Positions 47,448 through 57,831 of a DNA stretch of 64,000 nucleotides are shown here, one piece after another. A program made the position numbers and the translations under genes. The DNA comes from Exiguobacterium sp. AM39-5BH (GTDB lineage Bacteria; Bacillota; Bacilli; Exiguobacteriales; Exiguobacteriaceae), in the NCBI RefSeq assembly GCF_003467445.1, contig NZ_QSGS01000001.1, positions 186,001 to 250,000 of the forward strand. Direction: 5' to 3'. Each line of letters opens with the position of its first letter. The stretch's first letter is position 1. The notes beneath the pieces are model-generated. The model did no database searches, was not told where the DNA came from, and saw nothing but the letters and a program-made list of their open reading frames with translations.

Positions 47448-47794
47448 AATCGTTCTTGTTCGCGATGCGCGGAATCTTGCATGCGGTGCAAACAGAGCGC
47501 AATATGCGAATCCATCTCATCTCGAGTTTGCTCGTCATCGCATTTGCCTGGTGGCTCCCGACGACGAAAGTCGAGAACTTGATTTTGTTCGGCTGGGTCG
47601 TGTTCGTCATCGCGCTCGAACTGGCGAACACCGCGGTCGAACGCACGGTCGACCTCGTCACGAAAGACATCCAACCGCTCGCGAAACAAGCGAAAGACGT
47701 CGCTGCCGGGGCGGTCCTCGTCGCAGCCATCGGGTCCGCCATCACGGCACTATTCATTTTTGTCCCTTATATCATCGACAAATTCGGTATATGA
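47444..47794 (+). CDS. dgkA: Diacylglycerol kinase family protein (undecaprenol kinase type)
   Basis: The 116-residue membrane enzyme has three helices (about 30-48, 52-72, 92-112). The signature [17 protein letters not shown] near residue 66 holds the catalytic Glu. In Gram-positive bacteria this family phosphorylates undecaprenol, feeding the cell-wall lipid carrier pool. The start is GTG overlapping the ybeY stop. The cdd gene, which follows in B. subtilis, is absent; era is next. Confidence 0.94.
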   Translation: MKSFLFAMRGILHAVQTERNMRIHLISSLLVIAFAWWLPTTKVENLILFGWVVFVIALELANTAVERTVDLVTKDIQPLAKQAKDVAAGAVLVAAIGSAITALFIFVPYIIDKFGI

Positions 47795-47829
47795 TTGAAC
47801 GTATTGGAAATTCAGAAAGCAGGTGCACT

Positions 47830-48738
47830 ATGTATCAAGAAGATTTTAAATCAGGTTTTGTGTCCATCATCGGTCGTCCGAACGTCGGGAAATCGACGTT
47901 CTTGAATCGGGTCATCGGACAAAAAATTGCCATCATGTCAGACAAGCCCCAGACGACGCGCAACAAGGTCCAAGGTGTCTATACGGCGGATGATTCACAA
48001 ATCATCTTTATCGATACGCCAGGAATCCATAAGCCGAAACACCGTCTCGGCGACTTCATGATGAAAGTCGCGACGAACGCACTCCGTGAAGTCGACGCCA
48101 TCCTCTTCATGGTCAACGTCACGGAACCGCGCGGCGCCGGCGATGAGTTCATCATCGAGAAGTTGAAAGGACTCGATACGCCAATCATTCTCGTCATGAA
48201 CAAAATCGACTTGATTCATCCGGATGAGATTCCGGCTGTCATCGAGCAGTATACGAACCAACTCGATTTCGCGGCGTACGTCCCGATCTCGGCGCTTCAA
48301 GGCAATAACGTCGAACCGCTTCTTAAAGAAATTAAAAAGTTGCTCCCGGAAGGACCGATGTATTACCCGGCCGACCAAGTAACCGACCACCCGGAACGGT
48401 TCATCATCTCGGAATTGATTCGTGAGAAAGTGCTCCATAAGACGCGGGATGAAGTGCCGCACTCCATCGCGGTCGCCATCGAATCGATTAAAAAACGCGA
48501 AAACGCGGAGATGATTGATGTCGAGGCCGTCATCATGGTCGAACGTGATTCGCAAAAAGGAATCGTCATCGGCAAAAAAGGTGCGATGCTTCGCGAAATC
48601 GGGACAGAGGCGCGCCACGACATCGAGGCGCTCCTCGGGACGAAAGTGTATTTGAACCTATGGGTGAAAGTGCAAAAAGATTGGCGTAACAAGATGGGCC
48701 AACTCCGCGACCTCGGTTTCCGCGACGACGAGTATTAA
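47830..48738 (+). CDS. era: GTPase Era
   Basis: The 302-residue GTPase takes part in 16S rRNA maturation and 30S assembly. G1 [10 protein letters not shown]3 DTPGIHKPK and G4 NKIDLI are visible in the first 130 residues. A C-terminal KH domain follows (about 200-295, [21 protein letters not shown]). The ATG at 47830 follows AGCAGGTG; longer frames are non-homologous. recO starts 3 bases after the stop. Confidence 0.97.
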   Translation: MYQEDFKSGFVSIIGRPNVGKSTFLNRVIGQKIAIMSDKPQTTRNKVQGVYTADDSQIIFIDTPGIHKPKHRLGDFMMKVATNALREVDAILFMVNVTEPRGAGDEFIIEKLKGLDTPIILVMNKIDLIHPDEIPAVIEQYTNQLDFAAYVPISALQGNNVEPLLKEIKKLLPEGPMYYPADQVTDHPERFIISELIREKVLHKTRDEVPHSIAVAIESIKKRENAEMIDVEAVIMVERDSQKGIVIGKKGAMLREIGTEARHDIEALLGTKVYLNLWVKVQKDWRNKMGQLRDLGFRDDEY

Positions 48739-48741
48739 GCC

Positions 48742-49491
48742 ATGTTGCAAAAGGTCACGGGAATCGTCATTCGGACTGTCAATTACGGAGAGTCGAACAA
48801 AGTCGTCACCTTGTTCACCGAAGAGCTCGGAAAAGTTGCCGTCATGGCACGAGGCGCGAAGAAACCGGGTAGCCGTCTGCATGCGTCGAGTCAGCCGTTC
48901 GTCGAGGCGGTTTATATCTTTCCCGCGAGTCGTGGCCTCGGCCAATTGAAATCATCGGATGTGATCACGTCCTATCCGGAAATCCGAAAAGACGTCGAGC
49001 GGATGGCATACGCGATGTACTGGCTCGAACTCGTCGACCGGACGGTGGAGGACCGCGTCCCGAACCGCCCGCTCTATCGCATCTTGAACGACGCCTTACA
49101 GGCGCTTAACGCAGGCATGGATCCTGAAGTGATCACGCATCACTTCGAACTGCGCATATTGCACTTGCTCGGGGTCGCACCCGTTTTGACCGGATGCATT
49201 CGATGCAACGATGTGACCGACCCGATGTATTTTTCGGTGACAGCCGGCGGTTTTCTTTGCGCCCGGCACCAAGAAGAAGGGTCGATTCGCATGAGCGAGC
49301 GTTTAGCGAAGCTGCTCTATTTGATGAGCCGGCACGAGCTGTCCGAATTCAGTAACGTTCCGCTAACGAGAGAGACACGGATTCTGCTCAGACAGCTGTT
49401 CGACGCGTATATGGACTCCTATAGTGGGCTGCGGCTGAAAACGAAACGGGTCCTCGACCAAATGCAGCGATTGTACTTGAACGATGATTGA
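48742..49491 (+). CDS. recO: DNA repair protein RecO
   Basis: The 249-residue recombination mediator helps load RecA with RecR. It has an N-terminal OB fold (about 1-80, VTGIVIRTVNYGESNKVVTLFTEELGK) and a helical C-terminal domain with a zinc-ribbon-like loop (LTGCIRCNDVTDP near residue 152, GGFLCARH near 170). It is directly downstream of era and precedes the glycine T-box. Confidence 0.95.
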   Translation: MLQKVTGIVIRTVNYGESNKVVTLFTEELGKVAVMARGAKKPGSRLHASSQPFVEAVYIFPASRGLGQLKSSDVITSYPEIRKDVERMAYAMYWLELVDRTVEDRVPNRPLYRILNDALQALNAGMDPEVITHHFELRILHLLGVAPVLTGCIRCNDVTDPMYFSVTAGGFLCARHQEEGSIRMSERLAKLLYLMSRHELSEFSNVPLTRETRILLRQLFDAYMDSYSGLRLKTKRVLDQMQRLYLNDD

Positions 49492-49544
49492 CTTTTTCGA
49501 CAAGATTCGATACCATAATTTACGATTAGACAAATGAAATAGCG

Positions 49545-49740
49545 TGCGCAATGAAGGAAAACAAGTAGCTTTATACCGTGGGTGCAGCGAGTTCGGGATG
49601 GTGGAAGCCGAACGCCAGGTTGAAGTGAATGGCAATTCCGGAGCGCCCACAATCCAAAGAGTGGCCTCATCTCGAGGCAAGTAGGGTGGAACCGCGGGTA
49701 ATCCCGTCCCTATGTGCATGGCACATAGGGGCGTTTTTTG
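49545..49740 (+). promoter_or_regulatory. T-box leader (tRNA-Gly) of glyQS
   Basis: The T-box core AGGGTGGAACCGCGGG lies at 49683-49698. A terminator follows (CCCTATGTGC/GCACATAGGG region, then T6, to about 49740). GGC at 49631-49633, followed by A, within GTGAATGGCAATTCC is the likely Gly specifier. The leader is short, like glyQS leaders that lack stem II. Uncharged tRNA-Gly would switch transcription on. Confidence 0.92.
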
Positions 49741-49769
49741 TCGTTTCAATACTTTTGGAGGTGTCACAT

Positions 49770-50672
49770 ATGAAGCACATGACCGTGCAAGAAATTATTT
49801 TGACGTTACAAAACTTCTGGGCGTCGAAAGGCTGTTTGACGATGCAAGCGTATGACGTTGAGAAAGGGGCCGGCACGATGAACCCGATGACGTTCCTACG
49901 GAGTCTCGGACCTGAGCCGTGGAACGTTTGCTACACAGAGCCATCACGTCGTCCGGCGGATGGCCGGTACGGAGAAAACCCGAACCGCCTGTATCAGCAT
50001 CACCAATTCCAAGTCATCATGAAGCCGTCACCAAGCAACATCCAAGAGCTTTACTTAGAGAGCTTAGAGTTGATCGGCATCAACCCGCTCGAGCACGACA
50101 TCCGTTTCGTCGAGGACAACTGGGAAAACCCGACGTTCGGCGCGGCCGGACTCGGTTGGGAAGTCTGGTTGAACGGGATGGAAATCACCCAGTTCACGTA
50201 TTTCCAACAAGTCGGTGGCATCGAGTGTGACCCGATCGCCGTCGAGATCACGTACGGTCTCGAACGTCTCGCGTCATACATCCAAGAAGTTGAGAGCGTA
50301 TTCGACCTCGTCTGGACAGACGGATTCAAGTATGGCGATATCTTCTATCAGCCAGAATTCGAACATTCCAAATATACGTTCGAGCTCTCGGACGTCGACA
50401 TGTTGTTCACACTATTCGACATGTATGAAAAAGAAGCGAAGCGTGCCTTAGAAGAAAACCTCGTCTTCCCGGCTTACGACTATATCCTTAAATGTTCGCA
50501 TACGTTCAACCTTCTCGATGCGAAAGGTGCCATCTCGGTGACGGAACGGACCGGTTTCATTCAACGCGTCCGTAACATGTCCCGTGCATGTGCCGCCAAA
50601 TTTATCGAAGAGCGGGAACGTCTCGGTTTTCCACTTTTGAACCAACAGAAAGCAGGTGTCCTTGATGCGTGA
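49770..50672 (+). CDS. glyQ: Glycyl-tRNA synthetase alpha subunit
   Basis: The 300-residue catalytic subunit belongs to the bacterial alpha2beta2 enzyme. It begins with [56 protein letters not shown] and [12 protein letters not shown] are the class II motifs. TTGGAGGTG precedes the ATG at 49770. The 3' end overlaps glyS by 8 bases. Confidence 0.98.
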   Translation: MKHMTVQEIILTLQNFWASKGCLTMQAYDVEKGAGTMNPMTFLRSLGPEPWNVCYTEPSRRPADGRYGENPNRLYQHHQFQVIMKPSPSNIQELYLESLELIGINPLEHDIRFVEDNWENPTFGAAGLGWEVWLNGMEITQFTYFQQVGGIECDPIAVEITYGLERLASYIQEVESVFDLVWTDGFKYGDIFYQPEFEHSKYTFELSDVDMLFTLFDMYEKEAKRALEENLVFPAYDYILKCSHTFNLLDAKGAISVTERTGFIQRVRNMSRACAAKFIEERERLGFPLLNQQKAGVLDA

Positions 50673-52719
50673 CCTTTTATTAGAAATCGGACTTGAAGAA
50701 TTACCAGCCCAGTACGTCCTCCGTTCAGAGAAACAATTGGCGGAACGCGTCACGAACTTCTTGACGGAAGCCCGTGTCCAATTCGGTGAAATCACCGTTT
50801 ATTCGACACCGCGCCGCCTCGCCGTTCTCGTCAAGGACGTGGAAGAGAACCAACAAGATTTGACGGAGACGCTTCGCGGACCGGCGAAGAAAATCGCCCA
50901 AGACGCTGAAGGAAACTGGTCGAAAGCAGCCGCTGGCTTTGCCCGTGGCCGTGGTCTCTCGGTCGACGACTTGTATTTCGCCGAAGAGAAAGGTGTCGAA
51001 TACGTCTTCGCCGACCGTCATGAATCAGGTCAACCGACGAGCACGTTGCTCCCGGCACTCGAGCACGTCATCCGGGGCATGACGTTCCCGAAAAACATGA
51101 AGTGGGGCACGAGCAGCCTGCGCTATATGCGTCCGATTCGTTGGCTCGTCGCCTTATTCGGTGCCGAACAAATCGATTTCGAAATCGAAGGCGTGAAGAC
51201 GGGGAATGTGACACGTGGTCACCGTTTCTTGAGTGAGGGTGACGTCGTCATCGCAGAACCGGCCGCCTACGCTGAGACGCTTGAACGCGAGTACGTTGTC
51301 GCTTCGTACGAAGACCGGAAAGGACGCATCGAGCGTCAAATCGAGGAGTTGGCCACAGAACAGGGTTGGACCGTCCCGCTCGATGCCTCGTTACTTGAAG
51401 AAGTGACGAACCTCGTCGAGTGGCCGACCGCGCTATTTGGTGAATTCGATGCCCGTTATCTCGAACTTCCGGAAGAAGTGTTAATCACGACGATGAAAGA
51501 ACATCAGCGCTATTTCCCGGTTTATATCGGTGAAACGCTCAAAAACTATTTCGTGACCGTCCGTAACGGGAACGCCGAACACCTTCAAAACGTTGCTAAA
51601 GGGAACGAGAAGGTCATCCGGGCCCGTTTGGCAGATGCCGTCTTCTTCTATGAGGAAGACCGAAAGACAAAGATTGACGAGCAACTCGTCCGTCTCGACC
51701 GCATCGTCTTCCATGAGAAGTTGGGCACGACGGGAGACAAGGTCCGTCGCGTCGAACAGCTCGCGGGATCGCTCGCGCCGCTCTTTAAGGCAGATGCCAA
51801 CAAAGTGGCACGTGCCGGTGCCATCCATAAGTTTGACCTCGTCAGCCAAATGGTGTACGAGTTCACAGAACTCCAAGGGGTGATGGGGGAGAAGTATGCG
51901 CTCCAACAAGGTGAGGACACGGAAGTGGCCGCGGCGATCCGTGAGCACTACATGCCGCGCTTTGCTGGTGACGCCTCGCCGGCGACGCCAACGGGTGCCG
52001 TCCTCGCGCTCGCCGATAAACTGGATTCGATTGCCGCATTCTTCGGAATCGGCATGATCCCGAGCGGTTCACAAGATCCGTTCGCGCTCCGTCGCCAAGC
52101 TCAAGGTGTCGTCCAAATCTTGGCGGATTGGAAGATTGTCTTGCCACTCGACAAATTACTGTCACAAGTCGTCGATTCGCAACTTCAGGCAGGACTTTAC
52201 GATGCCGATAAAGAACAAGTCAAGGCGCAACTCGAGGACTTCTTCATGCTTCGCTTGAAGTATCGTCTGCAAGAGCGACACGTCCGTTATGACGTCATTG
52301 ACGCCGTCTTGACGACTGGTCTTGCGATCGACCGACTCGATGCGAGAGCGGATGCGGTTCAAGCCATGCTCACGAGCGAGGCGAAAACGCTCATCGAACA
52401 ATTGACACGCGTCGTCAACATCGCCAAGAAAGGCGAGGCCGGGGACGTCGATCCATCATTGTTTGAAAACACGGAGGAGAAAGAACTCCACGCTGCCATC
52501 GAGACGACGTTGCCGGAGACGGAACGCGCGGTCGAGGCGGGCGACTATCATCAAGCAATCGCATCATTGTGCGCCCTAGAACATCCGATTAGCGCTTATT
52601 TTGAAAATACAATGGTCATGAGTGATGTCGAGACGATTCGTGAAAACCGCCTGCGCGAGATGAAACGACTCGCCATGACAATCGAGAGCGTCGCCGACTT
52701 TAGCGCGCTCGTACTCTGA
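50665..52719 (+). CDS. glyS: Glycyl-tRNA synthetase beta subunit
   Basis: The 684-residue beta subunit binds tRNA-Gly. N-terminal [17 protein letters not shown] and central [11 protein letters not shown] are family marks, and HD-like and anticodon-binding regions follow in the C-terminal half ([20 protein letters not shown]). The ATG at 50665 overlaps glyQ and has AAGCAGGTG upstream. It is co-transcribed under the T-box. Confidence 0.97.
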   Translation: MRDLLLEIGLEELPAQYVLRSEKQLAERVTNFLTEARVQFGEITVYSTPRRLAVLVKDVEENQQDLTETLRGPAKKIAQDAEGNWSKAAAGFARGRGLSVDDLYFAEEKGVEYVFADRHESGQPTSTLLPALEHVIRGMTFPKNMKWGTSSLRYMRPIRWLVALFGAEQIDFEIEGVKTGNVTRGHRFLSEGDVVIAEPAAYAETLEREYVVASYEDRKGRIERQIEELATEQGWTVPLDASLLEEVTNLVEWPTALFGEFDARYLELPEEVLITTMKEHQRYFPVYIGETLKNYFVTVRNGNAEHLQNVAKGNEKVIRARLADAVFFYEEDRKTKIDEQLVRLDRIVFHEKLGTTGDKVRRVEQLAGSLAPLFKADANKVARAGAIHKFDLVSQMVYEFTELQGVMGEKYALQQGEDTEVAAAIREHYMPRFAGDASPATPTGAVLALADKLDSIAAFFGIGMIPSGSQDPFALRRQAQGVVQILADWKIVLPLDKLLSQVVDSQLQAGLYDADKEQVKAQLEDFFMLRLKYRLQERHVRYDVIDAVLTTGLAIDRLDARADAVQAMLTSEAKTLIEQLTRVVNIAKKGEAGDVDPSLFENTEEKELHAAIETTLPETERAVEAGDYHQAIASLCALEHPISAYFENTMVMSDVETIRENRLREMKRLAMTIESVADFSALVL

Positions 52720-52740
52720 CCAAACTTGAGGGGGTTGGCT

Positions 52741-53370
52741 ATGCAGCTGAATGAACGCCAACAGAAGATTGTTGAGATCGTCAGGGTCAACGGACCAATC
52801 ACGGGTGAGCAAATCGCGCAAGAGCTGTCGCTCACTCGCGCCACACTCCGCCCGGACCTGGCCATCTTGACGATGACTGGAATACTAGAAGCCCGACCAC
52901 GTGTCGGCTACACGTTCGTCGGCAAACGAAACTCATCCCTGCTTCGGGAAAAATTGGATTCATTGACGGTTGGCGACTTCATGTCGTCCGCGAAAGTCGT
53001 CAGTGACGAGATGACGGTGTATGACGCCGTCGTGACCTTGTTTTTAGAAGACGTCGGTTCGCTGTTCGTCGTCGGCAAGGACAACGAGCTCGTCGGTGTC
53101 TTGTCACGTAAAGACTTACTTCGGGCTGCCATCGGCAATCAAGACTTGGATCAATTGCCGGTCAACGTCATCATGACCCGCATGCCGAACATCACGGTGT
53201 GTGAGAAGAGTGAGACGTTGATTCGGGCCGGGATGAAGCTGATCGAGAAACAAATCGATGCCATGCCGGTCGTCGAAGAGAAGGATGGCAAGCTGATCGT
53301 GCTCGGTCGCATGACGAAGACGAACATGACGAAAGTATTGATCGCGCTCGCTAACGATGAGTCGTTCTGA
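52741..53370 (+). CDS. ccpN: Transcriptional repressor CcpN
   Basis: The 209-residue protein has an N-terminal HTH domain (about 1-60, LNERQQKIVEIVRVNGPITGEQIAQEL) and two CBS domains (about 75-205). In B. subtilis CcpN represses the gluconeogenic genes gapB and pckA on glycolytic carbon sources. The ATG at 52741 follows GAGGGGG. It is paired with ppsR 13 bases downstream, as in B. subtilis. Confidence 0.95.
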   Translation: MQLNERQQKIVEIVRVNGPITGEQIAQELSLTRATLRPDLAILTMTGILEARPRVGYTFVGKRNSSLLREKLDSLTVGDFMSSAKVVSDEMTVYDAVVTLFLEDVGSLFVVGKDNELVGVLSRKDLLRAAIGNQDLDQLPVNVIMTRMPNITVCEKSETLIRAGMKLIEKQIDAMPVVEEKDGKLIVLGRMTKTNMTKVLIALANDESF

Positions 53371-53383
53371 GGAGGAATCTGGT

Positions 53384-54205
53384 TTGACACTGACACAAAA
53401 ACAACTCGTATTTGTCGTGAGCGATTCAGTCGGCGAGACGTGTGAACTCGTCGTACGGGCCGCGAGCATCCAATTCCATGAGAATGCGATCGAGACGCTC
53501 CGCATCCCGTTCGTCGAAGATGAACAGACGATTCACGACGTCGTCACCCAAGCTCGTGCCCAAGGAGCGGTCATCGCCTTCACATTGGTCAATGAAGAAC
53601 ATCGGTCGTTGCTCGTCCGTCTCGGACATGAGTACGGCGTGAAGACGGTCGACTTGCTTGGAGATTTGCTCGATGTGCTCGCTGGTCAACTCGGCGAGAG
53701 TCCGCGCGAAAAACCGGGACTCATCTATCGGTTGGATGAAGATTACTTCCGTAAAATCGAAGCGATGGAGTTCGCAGTCAAATACGATGACGGACGTGAC
53801 CCTCGCGGTTTGAAAAAAGCAGACATCGTCCTCGTCGGTGTCTCCCGGACGTCGAAGACGCCGCTTTCGCAATATTTGGCATTGAAGCGCTTTAAGGTTG
53901 CGAACGTGCCGCTCGTGCCAGAGTCCCGCCCGCCGGAAGAACTATTTGAACTGCCGCCAGACAAATGTGTCGGCTTGATTATCTCACCTGACAAATTGAT
54001 TTCGATTCGGATGGAACGATTGAAGTCGCTCGGGCTAAAACCCGAGGCCGATTACGCCCAACTTGAGCGAATTAACCGGGAACTCGAATATGCCCGTGGG
54101 ATATACGAGCGAATCGGTTGTGAGGTCATCGATGTGACGAACAAGGCTGTCGAAGAGACGGCCGGCATTATTTTGCGGATGCTCGATCAATCAAAAGAGG
54201 ATTGA
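53384..54205 (+). CDS. Pyruvate,phosphate dikinase regulatory protein-type kinase/pyrophosphorylase (YqfL)
   Basis: The 273-residue DUF299 protein has the P-loop-like GVSRTSKTPLSQYLA near residue 150 and VVSDSVGETCELVVRAA at the N-terminus. Family members phosphorylate and dephosphorylate PEP synthase or pyruvate phosphate dikinase; in B. subtilis YqfL modulates CcpN. No dikinase gene is in the window. The start is TTG at 53384 with TGAGGAGG upstream; an in-frame GTG or ATG farther upstream lies in ccpN and lacks a site. Confidence 0.92.
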   Translation: MTLTQKQLVFVVSDSVGETCELVVRAASIQFHENAIETLRIPFVEDEQTIHDVVTQARAQGAVIAFTLVNEEHRSLLVRLGHEYGVKTVDLLGDLLDVLAGQLGESPREKPGLIYRLDEDYFRKIEAMEFAVKYDDGRDPRGLKKADIVLVGVSRTSKTPLSQYLALKRFKVANVPLVPESRPPEELFELPPDKCVGLIISPDKLISIRMERLKSLGLKPEADYAQLERINRELEYARGIYERIGCEVIDVTNKAVEETAGIILRMLDQSKED

Positions 54206-54238
54206 GCACTCGGATTAGTAATCGACTGGTGATAACGG

Positions 54239-54292
54239 TATAATAGAGTACTGACATGACATTGAAACGGAACGTGGTGAACGTTCCGTTTC
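54239..54292 (+). promoter_or_regulatory. Promoter -10 box and leader hairpin of the dnaG-sigA operon
   Basis: TATAAT at 54239-54244 is a perfect -10 element, with no strong -35. Downstream, GAAACGGAACG (54264-54274) and CGTTCCGTTTC (54282-54292) form a perfect 11-bp stem with a 7-base loop. No T-run follows, so it is not a standard terminator. It may stabilise the mRNA or bind a regulator. Confidence 0.6.
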
Positions 54293-54321
54293 GTTGCGAG
54301 TTTGGATAGGGAGTGGTCAAG

Positions 54322-56133
54322 TTGCCGCGGATACCGGATGAAGTCATTGCGGAAGTAAAACAAGCCACAGATATCGTTGATTTAATCAGTGAACGTGTTG
54401 AATTGAAGAAGCAAGGACATCGTCTCGTCGGGCTTTGCCCGTTCCACTCGGAGAACAGCCCATCGTTTTCTGTGTCCCCGGACAAAGGGATGTATCACTG
54501 TTTCGGGTGCGGCGCTGGCGGGAACGTGTTCACGTTCGTCATGGAGACGGAAGGACTATCGTTTCCGGAGACGATTGAACGTCTCGCGACGCGGGCGAAT
54601 ATTGCCATCGAGGGCGTCGTGTCGGGCGACGAAGAACTGTCGCGCGATCAAGTTATCCGTAAACAGATGCGCGACGCCCATCGGGTCGTGGCCGACTTGT
54701 ATCACGAAGTATTGATGAAAACCGAGGCGGGTGAAATCGGGTTGACGTATTTGCAGCAGCGCGGTTTAGAAGAGTCGACGATCGGACAGTATAAGATCGG
54801 TTACGCGCCCGACCATCGCCGGTTCACCGTGGATTCATTAGAACGAAGAGGTTTCGACCTCGAGGTCATGGTAGAAGCGGGATTGATTTCTAAGTCTAGG
54901 TCCGGTGAGTATTTCGACCGGTTTGAAGGCAGAGTCGTCTTTCCGATTGCGGATCGAGACGGCACCATCGTCGGATTTAGTGGACGGGCGATTGATGAGC
55001 GACAGCCAAAGTATGTCAATACGGCAGATACACCGTTATTCAATAAGAGTGAGCTCTTATTCGGCTTCTCACAAGCTCGGGCCACGATGCGCAAACAAAA
55101 ACGTGTCTTGCTCGTCGAAGGAAACGTTGACGTCCTGCAAGTCGCGCAAGCCGGCACGAAAGAAGTCGTCGCCTCGCTCGGGACGGCATTCTCGTCCCAA
55201 CATGCACGCGCTTTGGCCCGTATGGTCGAAGAAGTCATCATTTGCTATGACGGCGATACGGCCGGGCAAGAAGCGACGATGAAAGTCGTCCGCTTGCTCG
55301 AAAGTTATCCGCTTGACGTGCAAGTGTTGATGCTACCTGAAAAGACCGACCCGGACGACTACATTCGGACGAACGGGGCGGAACAGTGGCGTAAATTGGT
55401 CGAATCGGAACGATTGTCCGTCCTCGATTTCATGAACCGCACGCTCCGGCGTGGGAAAAACATGAATCGAGAAGGAGAACGAATTCGGTTTATTGAATCT
55501 ATGCTTGTGGAAATCAGTAAAACGGACAACTCGATTCGTCGTGACCTGTATGTGAAGAAACTGGCCGACGAATTTGAGATTCCGCTCGAGACGCTCTTGT
55601 CGCGCATGCCGAAAGCGGACTCAATAGAAGCCGCACCTCAGCCGATACGCGAACCGGATTCAATCCGCCGGCGATCGTCTAAGGCGAATGAACCCCGCTA
55701 CGTCAAGGCGGAGAAGTTATTGCTGCGCGCCATGCTGAGTGGGCCGGAACGAGTTCGTTTCGTTCGGGACCGGCTCGGCTTAGGCTATCAGGATGAGGTA
55801 CACCGGATGTTGGCGACGGCTCTCTATGAGATTGTCTCTGAAGAGATGACGCTTGAAGAGTTTGAACAAGTGGCACCTCCATTCATGGAGCGTTATTGTG
55901 ACCAACGTCCCGACTATGCGAATCGTTATGCCGAGGTTCGACTCATGGCCGCACCGGATGAACTGTCCGAAGAAGTTTTAGATGAATACATTAAGGTCAT
56001 AAACAGTTATGAGGAACACCGTCAAATCGAACGGGCGAAAAGGGAAATCGGACAAGATGCCGAAAGTATAGTAGACCAGGCGTCCAAGTTACAAGAATTG
56101 ATTACCCGGAGTCGTCGTCTTCGTGAACGATGA
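54322..56133 (+). CDS. dnaG: DNA primase
   Basis: The 603-residue primase makes RNA primers at the replication fork. The N-terminal zinc domain has CPFHSENSP...YHCFGCGAGGN (Cys, His, Cys, Cys). The catalytic core follows, with TOPRIM motifs LVEGNVDVLQ and YDGDTAGQEA; a C-terminal helicase-interaction domain ends the protein. The TTG at 54322 fits family N-termini (PRIPDEVI) and has TAGGGAG at good spacing; GTG at 54313 is an alternative. First gene of the macromolecular synthesis operon with sigA. Confidence 0.96.
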   Translation: MPRIPDEVIAEVKQATDIVDLISERVELKKQGHRLVGLCPFHSENSPSFSVSPDKGMYHCFGCGAGGNVFTFVMETEGLSFPETIERLATRANIAIEGVVSGDEELSRDQVIRKQMRDAHRVVADLYHEVLMKTEAGEIGLTYLQQRGLEESTIGQYKIGYAPDHRRFTVDSLERRGFDLEVMVEAGLISKSRSGEYFDRFEGRVVFPIADRDGTIVGFSGRAIDERQPKYVNTADTPLFNKSELLFGFSQARATMRKQKRVLLVEGNVDVLQVAQAGTKEVVASLGTAFSSQHARALARMVEEVIICYDGDTAGQEATMKVVRLLESYPLDVQVLMLPEKTDPDDYIRTNGAEQWRKLVESERLSVLDFMNRTLRRGKNMNREGERIRFIESMLVEISKTDNSIRRDLYVKKLADEFEIPLETLLSRMPKADSIEAAPQPIREPDSIRRRSSKANEPRYVKAEKLLLRAMLSGPERVRFVRDRLGLGYQDEVHRMLATALYEIVSEEMTLEEFEQVAPPFMERYCDQRPDYANRYAEVRLMAAPDELSEEVLDEYIKVINSYEEHRQIERAKREIGQDAESIVDQASKLQELITRSRRLRER

Positions 56134-56168
56134 ACGTGGAGGAAGTTTGGAAGGAGTTGAACTGCTAG

Positions 56169-57263
56169 ATGGCAGAGAAGAAGAAAGAGGATTTATTTAA
56201 CGCCATAGAGGAAATTGAGAAATTAGGGAAGAAAAAAGGCGTCGTATCGATGCAGGAGATTCAAGACCGTCTCAGCCATTTCGAGGTGGATTCAGACTTT
56301 ATCGATAACTTCATCGAAGATTTAGAAGGTAAAGATATCCGCGTCACAGAAGATGCGGCCGATGCCGAAGAGACACCATCGAAAAAAGAGGACGAAGAGG
56401 TCGATTTGAATGACCTATCCGTCCCGCCCGGCATTAAAATCAATGACCCGGTCCGCATGTACTTGAAAGAAATCGGACGCGTCGATTTGCTCAGCGCGAA
56501 AGATGAGACCGAACTCGCCAAGCGGATTGAACAAGGTGACGAAGAGGCGAAAAAACGCCTCGCCGAAGCGAACCTCCGTCTCGTCGTCTCGATCGCGAAA
56601 CGCTATGTCGGACGCGGAATGCTCTTCCTTGACTTGATTCAAGAAGGGAACATGGGCCTCATTAAAGCCGTCGAGAAGTTCGACTATATGAAAGGGTTCA
56701 AGTTCTCGACATATGCGACATGGTGGATTCGTCAAGCCATCACCCGTGCCATCGCCGACCAAGCCCGGACAATCCGGATTCCGGTTCACATGGTCGAGAC
56801 AATCAATAAATTGATTCGTGTCCAACGTCAGTTGTTGCAAGACCTTGGTCGCGAACCATCACCTGAAGAGATTGCCAAAGAGATGGAACTCACACCTGAG
56901 AAGGTGCGTGAAATCTTGAAAATCGCTCAAGAGCCGGTCTCGCTCGAGACACCAATCGGTGAAGAGGACGATTCACACCTCGGTGATTTCATCGAGGACC
57001 AAGACGCGATGGCACCACAAGATGCGGCCGCGTATGAGTTGTTAAAAGAACAGCTTGAAGATGTGCTCGACACGCTCACGGATCGTGAGGAGAACGTGCT
57101 TCGTCTCCGCTTCGGTCTCGATGACGGCCGTACGCGTACGCTTGAAGAAGTCGGTAAAGTGTTCGGCGTCACTCGTGAACGGATTCGTCAAATCGAGGCG
57201 AAAGCTCTCCGTAAGCTTCGTCACCCGAGCCGTTCGAAACGCTTGAAAGACTTCCTTGATTGA
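56169..57263 (+). CDS. sigA: RNA polymerase primary sigma factor SigA
   Basis: The 364-residue sigma-70 factor has region 1.1 (about 1-80), 1.2-2.1 ([16 protein letters not shown]), 2.3-2.4 ([19 protein letters not shown]), region 3, and region 4.2 ([27 protein letters not shown]). It directs transcription of most housekeeping genes. It lies 35 bases after dnaG with GGAAGTTTGGAAGGAG upstream. A terminator follows. Confidence 0.99.
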   Translation: MAEKKKEDLFNAIEEIEKLGKKKGVVSMQEIQDRLSHFEVDSDFIDNFIEDLEGKDIRVTEDAADAEETPSKKEDEEVDLNDLSVPPGIKINDPVRMYLKEIGRVDLLSAKDETELAKRIEQGDEEAKKRLAEANLRLVVSIAKRYVGRGMLFLDLIQEGNMGLIKAVEKFDYMKGFKFSTYATWWIRQAITRAIADQARTIRIPVHMVETINKLIRVQRQLLQDLGREPSPEEIAKEMELTPEKVREILKIAQEPVSLETPIGEEDDSHLGDFIEDQDAMAPQDAAAYELLKEQLEDVLDTLTDREENVLRLRFGLDDGRTRTLEEVGKVFGVTRERIRQIEAKALRKLRHPSRSKRLKDFLD

Positions 57264-57293
57264 TTGCGTTTTTGAATAAAATGTGAAGTTTTA

Positions 57294-57336
57294 GAAGAAA
57301 GGAAGGAAAATGAGTGATTTTCCTTCCTTCTTTATT
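57294..57336 (+). terminator. Terminator after sigA
   Basis: GAAAGGAAGGAAAA pairs with TTTTCCTTCCTTC around TGAGTGA, followed by a T-rich stretch. Confidence 0.88.
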
Positions 57337-57395
57337 ATTTTTTGAGTAAAATAGTGATGGGTAGAAATTTGGAATGAACATGAGGGGGAAATGCA

Positions 57396-57734
57396 ATGCG
57401 TAATCCATTGTTACCGTTTGCAGCGATCGCGATCGTCGCAATCATTGCCATGGTCTCATTATCGTATTTTGGCGTGAACCAAGCACAGCAAGCTGCTAAA
57501 GGTCCGGATGTAACTGAAATGAACCCGGAAGACTTGTATGCGGCTAAAGGCTGCACAGGTTGCCACGGTGGAAATCTAGAAGGCGGCGTCGGTCCTGCGT
57601 TGACAGGTGTCGGCGAACGTTTATCGGCTGAAGAGATCACGAACATCATCGTTAACGGTAAAGGTGCGATGCCAGCTGGTCTCGCGACTGCGGAAGAAGC
57701 AGATGTACTTGCGACTTGGTTGCTTGAACAATAA
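57396..57734 (+). CDS. cccA: Membrane-anchored cytochrome c (CccA-like, cytochrome c550 type)
   Basis: The 112-residue protein has an N-terminal membrane anchor (about 7-27) and a small class I cytochrome c domain. The heme motif CTGCH is near residue 52, and the Met ligand is likely in GAMPAGL near 93. In B. subtilis cccA also follows sigA. It would carry electrons outside the membrane. A strong GAGGGGG ribosome site precedes the ATG, and a terminator follows. Confidence 0.94.
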   Translation: MRNPLLPFAAIAIVAIIAMVSLSYFGVNQAQQAAKGPDVTEMNPEDLYAAKGCTGCHGGNLEGGVGPALTGVGERLSAEEITNIIVNGKGAMPAGLATAEEADVLATWLLEQ

Positions 57735-57736
57735 GA

Positions 57737-57770
57737 AGGAAACGTACTCCTGCCGGGGTACGTTTTTTAT
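57737..57770 (+). terminator. Terminator after cccA
   Basis: AACGTAC (57741-57747) and GTACGTT (57758-57764) form a stem around TCCTGCCGGG, followed by T6. Confidence 0.85.
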
Positions 57771-57831
57771 TGTCCTAGATATCGATATTCGTTACCCTTA
57801 TAGTGAAGAAGTAGAAAAAGGAGTTGTCTCT

